A stretch of DNA of 64,000 bases, taken from positions 434,001 to 498,000 of the forward strand of contig NZ_JAIHON010000009.1 of assembly GCF_021173675.1 (NCBI RefSeq). Reading direction: 5' to 3'. The DNA comes from Streptomyces lincolnensis. GTDB lineage: Bacteria > Actinomycetota > Actinomycetes > Streptomycetales > Streptomycetaceae. Numbering within the stretch: the stretch's first letter is position 1; each line of letters begins with the position of its first letter. Position numbers and translations under genes: made by a program. Below the pieces are notes generated by a model. That model worked only from the letters and a program-made list of their open reading frames with translations, did not search any database and had not been told where the DNA came from. Shown here piece after piece: positions 8,267 to 20,029 of this stretch.

Positions 8267-8853
8267 CACCTGCAACTCTGCTCGCGACCGGATTCGGCGC
8301 CGACCTCGCGGCCGAACAGAAGTCGGCCGAGGTGACCGACTGGGCCGCCCGCGTGGGCTGGCTCGTCGGACTCGCCCTCTTCGTCGCGCTCGTCTACTGG
8401 CTGATGCGCGAGGGCTGGAAGTGGCGCGGCACGCTCCAGGGCGACCTGCCCGAGCTGCCCACCGCGCCCGATGACCCCGGCCCGGCGAAACTGAGCATGA
8501 GCGGCCGCTACCACGGCTCCACCACCGCCGGACAGTGGCTCGACCGCATCGTGGCGCACGGCCTCGGTACCCGCAGCCGGGTCGAGCTCACCCTGACGGA
8601 CGCGGGACTGGACGTCGTACGCCCGGGAGCGAGGGACTTCTTCATCCCGGCCGACGCCCTGCGCGAGGCGGTGCTCGGCAAGGGCATCGCCGGCAAGGTC
8701 CTGACCGAGGGCGGACTGCTCGTGGTGACCTGGGCGCACGGCGAGCGACTGATCGACTCCGGGTTCCGCTCCGACCACGCGGCCGAGCACAACGAATGGG
8801 TCGACGTCATTAACTCCATGATCAACAAGACGGAAACGGAAGGCGCACGATGA
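8263..8853 (+). CDS. PH-like membrane protein embedded in the pyr operon
   Basis: This 196-residue protein has a short N-terminus, one membrane segment at about residues 30-50 (WLVGLALFVALVYWLM) and a cytoplasmic domain of about 140 residues, predicted beta-rich and PH-like. The GTG at 8263 overlaps the pyrC stop (GTGA), and the 3' end overlaps the carA start (ATGA), so it is translated as part of the operon. From memory, mycobacteria keep a membrane protein in the same position between pyrC and carA. No catalytic motif is visible; a role in placing or tuning the pathway at the membrane is only a guess. Confidence 0.85.
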   Translation: MTPATLLATGFGADLAAEQKSAEVTDWAARVGWLVGLALFVALVYWLMREGWKWRGTLQGDLPELPTAPDDPGPAKLSMSGRYHGSTTAGQWLDRIVAHGLGTRSRVELTLTDAGLDVVRPGARDFFIPADALREAVLGKGIAGKVLTEGGLLVVTWAHGERLIDSGFRSDHAAEHNEWVDVINSMINKTETEGAR

Positions 8854-9999
8854 CGACCTCCACGAAGGGGACCGCCTCGCAGCGGAAAGAGGTGTCTCCC
8901 GCGGTACTCGTCCTGGAGGACGGCCGGATCTTCCGCGGCCGTGCCTACGGGGCCGTGGGGGTGACCTTCGGTGAGGCGGTGTTCTCCACCGGCATGACCG
9001 GCTACCAGGAGACCCTGACCGACCCGTCGTACCACCGCCAGGTCGTCGTGATGACCGCCCCGCACGTCGGCAACACCGGCGTCAACGACGAGGACCCCGA
9101 GTCCCAGCGGATCTGGGTCGCCGGATACGTCGTGCGCGACCCCGCGCGCGTGCCGTCCAACTGGCGTTCCCGCCGCTCCCTGGACGACGAACTGCGCAGC
9201 CAGGGCGTCGTCGGCATCTCCGGCATCGACACGCGCGCGCTGACCCGCCACCTGCGCGAGCGCGGCGCCATGCGCGTCGGCATCTTCTCCGGCAACGCGC
9301 TGCCCGACGACGGCACCATGCTCACCGAGGTCCGCCAGGCCCCCGAGATGAAGGGCGCCGACCTCTCCGCGGAGGTCGCCACCAAGGAGCCGTACGTCGT
9401 CCCGGCGATCGGTGAGAAGAAGTTCACCGTCGCCGCCGTCGACCTCGGCATCAAGGGCATGACCCCGCACCGGATGGCCGAGCGCGGCATCGAGGTGCAC
9501 GTGCTGCCCGCCACGGCGACCGCCGAGGACGTCTACGCCGTCAACCCGGACGGTGTCTTCTTCTCCAACGGCCCCGGCGACCCGGCCACCGCCGACCACC
9601 CGGTCTCCGTCATGCGGGCCGTCCTGGAGCGCGGCACCCCGCTGTTCGGCATCTGCTTCGGCAACCAGATCCTGGGCCGCGCCCTCGGCTTCGGCACCTA
9701 CAAGCTGAAGTACGGCCACCGCGGCATCAACCAGCCGGTGCAGGACCGTACGACCGGCAAGGTCGAGGTCACCGCGCACAACCACGGCTTCGCCGTCGAC
9801 GCCCCGCTCGACCAGGTCTCCGAGACCCCGTTCGGCCGCGCCGAGGTGTCCCACGTCTGCCTGAACGACAACGTGGTGGAGGGCCTCCAGCTCCTCGACC
9901 GCCCCGCCTTCAGCGTCCAGTACCACCCCGAAGCGGCCGCCGGCCCGCACGACGCCGCCTACCTGTTCGACCGCTTCGTGAAGCTCATGGAGGGCCAGC

Positions 10000-10007
<8 letters not shown>
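8850..10007 (+). CDS. carA: Carbamoyl-phosphate synthase small (glutaminase) subunit
   Basis: CarA (385 residues) hydrolyses glutamine and passes ammonia to CarB. The N-terminal domain (about residues 15-150, with FGEAVFSTGMTGYQETLTDPS) is followed by a class I glutamine amidotransferase. Its catalytic triad is complete: Cys269 in FGICFGNQ, and His359 and Glu361 in QYHPEAAAG. The first ATG overlaps the preceding stop by four bases, and the 3' end overlaps the carB GTG by eight bases. Carbamoyl phosphate feeds both pyrB and arginine synthesis. Confidence 0.97.
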
Positions 10008-13308
<3,301 letters not shown>

Positions 13309-13315
13309 CAGCCCT

Positions 13316-13345
13316 GAGGGGGACACCGGAAACGGTGTCCCCCTC
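13316..13345 (+). terminator. Hairpin with GAAA tetraloop between carB and pyrD
   Basis: A 13-bp perfect stem (13316-13328 against 13333-13345) is capped by a GAAA tetraloop, 7 bp after the carB stop. With no T-tract and pyrD only 32 bp further on, it may act as a partial terminator or as a 3'-end stabiliser inside the operon rather than an absolute stop. Confidence 0.6.
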
Positions 13346-13377
13346 TTGGTGAGAACACCATTCTTGGTGAGGACCCC

Positions 13378-13379
<2 letters not shown>
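13344..13379 (+). repeat. Tandem 18-bp duplication carrying the pyrD ribosome site
   Basis: Two head-to-tail copies (13344-13361 and 13362-13379) agree at 16 of 18 positions. Each contains TCTTGGTGAG. The second supplies GGTGAGGA before the pyrD ATG, whose first two bases are the last two of the copy. It looks like a recent slippage duplication of the leader. Confidence 0.7.
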
Positions 13380-14483
<1,104 letters not shown>

Positions 14484-14487
<4 letters not shown>

Positions 14488-15326
14488 CCCTGGAGTCCTT
14501 CGGCACACGCCTGCGCCGGGCGATGGACGAGCGCGGCCCGCTCTGCGTGGGCATCGACCCGCACGCGTCCCTGCTGGCCGAGTGGGGCCTGGACGACGAC
14601 GTGGCGGGCCTGGAGCGCTTCAGCCGTACCGTCGTCGAGGCGATGGCCGACCGGGTTGCCGTCCTGAAGCCGCAGAGCGCCTTCTTCGAGCGCTTCGGAT
14701 CCCGCGGCGTCGCCGTCCTGGAGAAGTCGGTCGAGGAGGCGCGGGCGGCCGGCGCCCTGGTCGTGATGGACGCCAAGCGCGGCGACATCGGCTCCACCAT
14801 GGCCGCCTACGCCGAATCCTTCCTCCGCGCGGACGCGCCGCTCTTCTCGGACGCGCTGACCGTCTCCCCGTACCTCGGCTACGGCTCGCTCTCCCCGGCG
14901 ATCGCCCTGGCGCGCGAGAGCGGCGCGGGACTGTTCGTGCTGGCCCTGACCTCCAACCCGGAGGGCGGCGAGGTCCAGCACGCCGTCCGCGCGGACGGCC
15001 GGAGCGTCGGAGCGACGATGCTGGCGCACCTGGCGGCCGAGAACACGGGGGAGGAGCCCCTCGGCTCCTTCGGCGCCGTCGTGGGCGCCACGCTCGGCGA
15101 CCTGTCGTCCTACGACCTGGACATCAACGGTCCGCTCCTGGCGCCCGGCATCGGCGCCCAGGGGGCCACCCCGGCCGATCTTCCCGCGGTCTTCGGGGCG
15201 GCGGTGCGCAACGTCGTCCCGAACGTCAGCCGGGGGGTGCTGCGGCACGGTCCCGACACCGGCGCGCTGCGCGCGGCCGCGGACCGGTTCGCGGAGGAGA
15301 TCAGGGCCGCGGTGGCCTCCGTATGA
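14484..15326 (+). CDS. pyrF: Orotidine 5'-phosphate decarboxylase, type 2
   Basis: PyrF (280 residues) decarboxylates OMP to UMP, the last step of the pathway. Its length and the DAKRGDIGSTMAAYA motif, which holds the catalytic Lys and Asp residues, mark the longer type 2 form common in actinobacteria. LCVGIDPH opens the barrel. Translation is coupled to pyrD by an ATGA overlap. It is the last pyr gene; pyrE is absent from the window and must lie elsewhere. Confidence 0.96.
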
Positions 15327-15497
15327 GTGTTCCCGGCGCTTCGGTCAAGTCCTCCGATGAGTGCTTCGAGACCGACTTGAGTCTGAATACATTCTCAAAT
15401 CCGGGGCAGTATGTCTGAAATGTCCGACCTGACAAAGGCTGACCAGGACTTTTCCGCTGTTCTCGCTGACTCTGGCGCCCTTGGCCGCTAGTCTCCG

Positions 15498-15568
15498 ACG
15501 GGTGGGGACACCCCCACACCCTTCAGGTAGTGGGGGAGAACGGGCGAGCGTGTTGCTCGTGGCTCCCC
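15498..15568 (+). promoter_or_regulatory. Structured leader with competing hairpins upstream of mihF
   Basis: The 309-bp gap between pyrF and mihF holds no gene. Within it CCCCCAC (15511-15517) can pair with GTGGGGG (15530-15536). GGGGAG (15533-15538) can instead pair with CTCCCC (15563-15568), enclosing a CGAGC/GCTCG hairpin (15545-15549/15555-15559). The two folds exclude each other. Whether this is transcribed as the mihF leader is not known from sequence. Confidence 0.4.
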
Positions 15569-15635
15569 AGGTGTGGGGCGACTAGGTTCCTCACCGGTCC
15601 GTATCCGACAGTTCGACATCCGAGGTGACGTAGGC

Positions 15636-15959
15636 GTGGCTCTTCCGCCCCTTACCCCTGAACAGCGCGCAGCCGCGCTCGAAAAGGCCGCCGCGGCTCG
15701 CCGGGAGCGGGCCGAGGTCAAGAATCGACTCAAGCACTCCGGCGCCTCCCTGCACGAGGTCATCAAGCAGGGCCAGGAGAACGACGTCATCGGCAAGATG
15801 AAGGTCTCCGCGCTGCTTGAGTCCCTGCCGGGCGTGGGCAAGGTCCGCGCCAAGCAGATCATGGAGCGACTCGGCATCTCCGAGAGCCGCCGTGTGCGCG
15901 GCCTCGGTTCCAACCAGATCGCCTCCCTGGAGCGTGAGTTCGGCAGCACTGGTTCCTGA
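15636..15959 (+). CDS. mihF: Actinobacterial integration host factor (sIHF/mIHF)
   Basis: A 107-residue basic DNA-binding protein of the actinobacterial IHF type, unrelated to proteobacterial IHF. It binds without strict sequence preference and affects nucleoid structure, development and antibiotic production. The GTG at 15636 follows GAGGTGA and gives MALPPLTPEQRAAALEKAAA. The C-terminal helix-two-turn-helix includes SLPGVGKVRAKQIMERLGI. A longer reading frame starts upstream, but only the 107-residue form matches the family length. It is transcribed toward gmk. Confidence 0.95.
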   Translation: MALPPLTPEQRAAALEKAAAARRERAEVKNRLKHSGASLHEVIKQGQENDVIGKMKVSALLESLPGVGKVRAKQIMERLGISESRRVRGLGSNQIASLEREFGSTGS

Positions 15960-16018
15960 ACCGGGTCACTCCGGGCAGGGAGTCCCGGGCACTCCGGGAT
16001 TGCTGGAATAATCGCTGC

Positions 16019-16612
16019 ATGGCTGCAACATTCCGGGGGACGACCCCCGAGCCCCCGGACGTACGTCCGCGGCTGACCGTGCTCTCCGGCCCCTCCGGGG
16101 TCGGCAAGAGCACGGTCGTCGCCCATATGCGCAAGGAACACCCCGAGGTCTGGCTCTCGGTGTCGGCGACGACCCGCAAGCCCCGACCTGGTGAGAAGCA
16201 CGGTGTCCAGTACTTCTTCGTCACCGACGAGGAGATGGACAAGCTGATCGCCAACGGGGAACTGCTGGAGTGGGCCGAGTTCGCCGGCAACCGCTACGGC
16301 ACGCCGCGTGCGGCCGTGCTGGAGCGGCTGGAGGCGGGCGAGCCCGTCCTCCTGGAGATCGATCTCCAGGGGGCCCGGCAGGTCCGCGAGTCCATGGCGG
16401 ACTCCCAGTTGGTGTTCCTGGCTCCTCCCTCCTGGGAGGAGCTCGTGCGCAGACTGACCGGACGGGGCACCGAGCCGCCCGAGGTGATCGAGCGCCGCCT
16501 GGACGCGGCCAAGATCGAACTGGCGGCCGAACCCGAGTTCGACGTGACCTTGGTCAACACCTCCGTCGAGGACGTGGCTCGCGAGCTGCTAGCCTTGATG
16601 GATGTTGTGTGA
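16019..16612 (+). CDS. gmk: Guanylate kinase
   Basis: Gmk (197 residues) phosphorylates GMP to GDP. The P-loop GPSGVGKST is at 24-32, and the GMP-binding SATTRKPRPGE and the EIDLQGARQV motif are present. The N-terminus carries about 18 extra residues before the core. No Shine-Dalgarno precedes the ATG at 16019, but a GAATAAT -10-like hexamer ends six bases before it, suggesting a leaderless transcript. It forms part of the gmk-rpoZ-coaBC-metK-priA block. Confidence 0.96.
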   Translation: MAATFRGTTPEPPDVRPRLTVLSGPSGVGKSTVVAHMRKEHPEVWLSVSATTRKPRPGEKHGVQYFFVTDEEMDKLIANGELLEWAEFAGNRYGTPRAAVLERLEAGEPVLLEIDLQGARQVRESMADSQLVFLAPPSWEELVRRLTGRGTEPPEVIERRLDAAKIELAAEPEFDVTLVNTSVEDVARELLALMDVV

Positions 16613-16695
16613 TCACTAGTGCTGTGCCCATGAGTACCCGGGCCGCCGGTGCCGTGATCACGACCGGTCTTTTCCCATCCATCGGAAGGTAGAGC

Positions 16696-16968
16696 GTGTC
16701 CTCTTCCATCTCCGCGCCCGAGGGCATCATCAACCCGCCGATCGACGAGCTCCTCGAGGCCACCGACTCGAAGTACAGCCTCGTGATCTACGCGGCCAAG
16801 CGGGCCCGCCAGATCAACGCGTACTACTCGCAGCTCGGCGAGGGCCTCCTCGAGTACGTCGGTCCGCTGGTGGACACCCACGTCCACGAGAAGCCGCTCT
16901 CGATCGCCCTCCGCGAGATCAACGCGGGTCTGCTGACGTCCGAGGCCGTAGAGGGCCCGGCGCAGTAA
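16696..16968 (+). CDS. rpoZ: RNA polymerase omega subunit
   Basis: Omega (90 residues) helps fold and assemble the beta-prime subunit and affects secondary metabolism in streptomycetes. The sequence PPIDELLEATDSKYSLVIYAAKRARQINAYY is the conserved core, with KPLSIALREI near the C-terminus. The GTG at 16696 has GGAAGG about 7 bases upstream. It lies 83 bp after gmk, and a strong terminator follows 29 bp after its stop. Confidence 0.96.
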   Translation: MSSSISAPEGIINPPIDELLEATDSKYSLVIYAAKRARQINAYYSQLGEGLLEYVGPLVDTHVHEKPLSIALREINAGLLTSEAVEGPAQ

Positions 16969-16997
16969 GTAGCATTTTCAGCTTTGAGCTGGCTTTT

Positions 16998-17032
16998 CCA
17001 CAGGCCCGGCAGCGCGACTGCCGGGCCTGTGG
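16998..17032. terminator. Terminator after rpoZ
   Basis: A perfect 15-bp stem (16998-17012 against 17018-17032) has a CGCGA loop, preceded by TTTT at 16994-16997. It ends the gmk-rpoZ unit before coaBC. Confidence 0.85.
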
Positions 17033-17089
17033 TGTGTGATGGACGTGATGGACGTGATGGGCCGTACGTTGCCGAACCGGGGAGAAACG

Positions 17090-18292
17090 GTGGACAAGCC
17101 GAAGGTCGTGCTGGGGGTCAGCGGTGGCATCGCCGCCTACAAGGCCTGTGAGCTGCTGCGCAGACTGACCGAGACGGGTCACGACGTGCGCGTCGTCCCC
17201 ACCGACTCCGCGCTGCATTTCGTCGGCTCCGCCACCTGGTCCGCGCTGTCCGGCAACCCGGTCTCGACCGAGGTGTGGGACGACGTCCACGAGGTCCCGC
17301 ACGTCCGCATCGGACAACACGCCGACCTGGTGGTCGTCGCCCCGGCGACCGCGGACATGCTCGCCAAGGCGGCCCACGGCCTCGCCGACGACCTGCTCAC
17401 GAACACCCTCCTCACCGCCCGCTGCCCGGTCGTCTTCGCACCCGCCATGCACACGGAGATGTGGGAGCACCCGGCCACCCAGGAGAACGTGGCCACGCTG
17501 CGCCGCCGCGGCGCCGTCGTCATCGAGCCGGCCGTCGGACGCCTCACGGGCGTCGACACCGGCAAGGGCCGGCTGCCCGACCCGACGGAGATCTACGCCG
17601 TCTGCCGGCGCGTGCTCGCCCGGGGCGTCACCGAGCCGGACCTCACGGGCCGGCACGTCGTCGTCAGCGCCGGCGGCACCCGCGAGCCCCTCGACCCCGT
17701 CCGCTTCCTGGGCAACCGCTCCTCCGGCAAGCAGGGCTACGCCCTCGCCCGCACCGCCGCCGCGCGGGGCGCCCGGGTGACCCTCGTCGCGGCCAACACC
17801 GGCCTGCCGGACCCGGCGGGCGTGGACGTCGTCCCGGTCGGCACGGCCGTACAGCTGCGCGAGGCGGTCCTGAAGGCCGCCGCGGACGCCGACGCGGTCG
17901 TGATGGCCGCCGCGGTCGCCGACTTCCGCCCGGCGGCGTACGCGGAAGGAAAGATCAAGAAGAAGGACGGCAAGGACCCGGACCCCATCGTGCTGGTACG
18001 GAATCCGGACATCCTCGCGGAGATCTCGGCCGACCGCGCCCGCCCCGCCCAGGTCGTCGTCGGCTTCGCCGCCGAGACCGACGACGTGCTGGCCAACGGC
18101 CGCGAGAAACTGCGACGCAAGGGCTGTGACCTCCTCGTGGTCAACGAGGTGGGGGAGCGCAGGACTTTCGGTTCCGAGGAGAACGAGGCCGTGGTGCTGG
18201 GCGCCGACGGCAGTGAGACGCCGGTCCCGCACGGGCCGAAGGAGGCGTTGGCCGAAATCGTGTGGGATCTGGTGGTGGAGCGGTTGAAGTGA
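17090..18292 (+). CDS. coaBC: Bifunctional phosphopantothenoylcysteine synthetase/decarboxylase
   Basis: CoaBC (400 residues) joins cysteine to phosphopantothenate and decarboxylates the product in coenzyme A synthesis. Residues 1-185 are the FMN-dependent CoaC part, starting VLGVSGGIAAYKACEL; the motif usually written PxMNxxMW reads PAMHTEMW here. Residues 190-400 are the CoaB part, beginning VVVSAGGTREPLDPVRFLGNRSSGKQG. The GTG at 17090 with GGAGAA just upstream gives a normal length. An upstream frame containing a repeated GTGATGGAC stretch (17036-17060) is not likely to be translated. Confidence 0.95.
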   Translation: MDKPKVVLGVSGGIAAYKACELLRRLTETGHDVRVVPTDSALHFVGSATWSALSGNPVSTEVWDDVHEVPHVRIGQHADLVVVAPATADMLAKAAHGLADDLLTNTLLTARCPVVFAPAMHTEMWEHPATQENVATLRRRGAVVIEPAVGRLTGVDTGKGRLPDPTEIYAVCRRVLARGVTEPDLTGRHVVVSAGGTREPLDPVRFLGNRSSGKQGYALARTAAARGARVTLVAANTGLPDPAGVDVVPVGTAVQLREAVLKAAADADAVVMAAAVADFRPAAYAEGKIKKKDGKDPDPIVLVRNPDILAEISADRARPAQVVVGFAAETDDVLANGREKLRRKGCDLLVVNEVGERRTFGSEENEAVVLGADGSETPVPHGPKEALAEIVWDLVVERLK

Positions 18293-18532
18293 ATGTCTTC
18301 CGCCCTTCAAGGATCGCTGGGGTCGGGCATATTGAGGCGTGGCGCCCCTGGCCAACCCCGCTCGGGATTGGGCAGAATGCCCGTGCCGCAGGTCACAGCA
18401 CTCCCGAGTGTCGAGACAGGGAGGCCGATGGCCGAGCGCGACCGATAAACTGTTCTCGGACGGTGCCGGGCGCAGCCCCCGAGCCCGTCCGCCCATGATC
18501 AGCCAGCAGCCGCTGCAACCCCAGGGAGCGTT

Positions 18533-19741
18533 GTGTCCCGTCGCTTGTTCACCTCGGAGTCCGTGACCGAGGGTCACCCCGACAAGATCGCTGACCAGAT
18601 CAGCGACACCATCCTCGACGCGCTGCTCAAGGAGGACCCGTCGTCCCGGGTCGCCGTCGAGACGCTGATCACCACCGGCCTGGTCCACGTGGCCGGAGAG
18701 GTCACCACCAAGACCTACGCGCCCATCGCGCAGCTCGTGCGCGACAAGATCCTGGAGATCGGCTACGACTCCTCCAAGAAGGGCTTCGACGGCGCCTCCT
18801 GCGGTGTCTCGGTGTCCATCGGCGCGCAGTCCCCCGACATCGCGCAGGGTGTCGACACGGCCTACGAGTCCCGGGTCGAGGGTGACGAGGACGAGCTCGA
18901 CAAGCAGGGCGCCGGCGACCAGGGCCTGATGTTCGGCTACGCCTGCGACGAGACGCCCACGCTGATGCCGCTGCCGATCTTCCTGGCGCACCGCCTGTCC
19001 AAGCGCCTGTCCGAGGTCCGCAAGAACGGCACCATCCCCTACCTGCGCCCCGACGGCAAGACGCAGGTCACCATCGAGTACGACGGTGACAAGGCGGTCC
19101 GCCTGGACACGGTCGTGGTCTCCTCGCAGCACGCGTCGGACATCGACCTGGAGTCGCTGCTCGCCCCCGACATCCGCGAGTTCGTCGTCGAGGCGGAGCT
19201 GAAGGCGCTCCTCGACGAGGGCATCAAGCTGGACACCGACGGCTACCGCCTCCTGGTCAACCCGACCGGCCGCTTCGAGATCGGCGGCCCGATGGGCGAC
19301 GCCGGCCTCACCGGCCGCAAGATCATCATCGACACCTACGGCGGCATGTCCCGCCACGGCGGCGGCGCCTTCTCCGGCAAGGACCCGTCCAAGGTGGACC
19401 GCTCGGCGGCGTACGCGATGCGCTGGGTCGCCAAGAACGTCGTCGCCGCGGGCCTCGCCACCCGCTGCGAGGTCCAGGTCGCCTACGCCATCGGCAAGGC
19501 CGAGCCGGTCGGCCTCTTCGTCGAGACCTTCGGCACCGCCAAGGTCGACACCGACCGGATCGAGAAGGCGATCGACGAGGTCTTCGACCTCCGCCCGGCC
19601 GCCATCATCCGCGACCTCGACCTCCTTCGCCCGATCTACGCCCAGACCGCGGCCTACGGCCACTTCGGCCGCGAGCTTCCGGAGTTCACCTGGGAGAAGA
19701 CGGACCGCGTGGACGCGCTGCGGAAGGCGGCGGGGCTGTAA
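18533..19741 (+). CDS. metK: S-adenosylmethionine synthetase
   Basis: MetK (402 residues) makes S-adenosylmethionine from methionine and ATP. SAM supply stimulates antibiotic production in streptomycetes. The N-terminal SESVTEGHPDKIADQISD, the loop GAGDQGLMFGYA and the phosphate-binding GGGAFSGKDPSKVDRSAAY are present. The GTG at 18533 follows CAGGGAG. The 240 bp upstream hold a TAAACT -10-like element near 18447. I saw no SAM riboswitch fold there. Confidence 0.97.
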   Translation: MSRRLFTSESVTEGHPDKIADQISDTILDALLKEDPSSRVAVETLITTGLVHVAGEVTTKTYAPIAQLVRDKILEIGYDSSKKGFDGASCGVSVSIGAQSPDIAQGVDTAYESRVEGDEDELDKQGAGDQGLMFGYACDETPTLMPLPIFLAHRLSKRLSEVRKNGTIPYLRPDGKTQVTIEYDGDKAVRLDTVVVSSQHASDIDLESLLAPDIREFVVEAELKALLDEGIKLDTDGYRLLVNPTGRFEIGGPMGDAGLTGRKIIIDTYGGMSRHGGGAFSGKDPSKVDRSAAYAMRWVAKNVVAAGLATRCEVQVAYAIGKAEPVGLFVETFGTAKVDTDRIEKAIDEVFDLRPAAIIRDLDLLRPIYAQTAAYGHFGRELPEFTWEKTDRVDALRKAAGL

Positions 19742-19758
19742 GGCCCCACGGTCAGCCA

Positions 19759-19794
19759 CGAGGCCCGGTGTCCCCTTGGGGGCGCCGGGCCTCG
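19759..19794. terminator. Strong terminator after metK
   Basis: CGAGGCCCGG (19759-19768) pairs with CCGGGCCTCG (19785-19794). The stem continues inward through GTCCCC/GGGGGC to a very small loop, and GCGTTT follows. It ends the metK transcript 18 bp after the stop. Confidence 0.87.
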
Positions 19795-20029
19795 GCGTTT
19801 CACCGGCGTGCTGGGCATGTTCAGACGCCGCACCGTCGGTACGGGCGGCGCTCGGTCTGCTCAAGGTCGTGGGGCTGGGTGAGGGAGCGGGGGCAACCTG
19901 AGGTCGGACCCGGGGGCCCGGCCGAGGTGCGGGGCATGTCGAGAAAGCGATTCCGGCCAAGGGACAAGGGCGGGGGCTTCGGGTGCTCGGGCGGGGGCGT
20001 TGTCAGTCGGGTTTGGTAAGAATGCAAAG

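Noticed and set aside
18293..18532. SAM riboswitch upstream of metK
   Set aside because: I could not find the conserved core or stem order of the SAM-I, SAM-II or related folds.
16919..19960. A 1013-codon minus-strand frame
   Set aside because: Antisense to coaBC and metK, which have clear family motifs on the plus strand.
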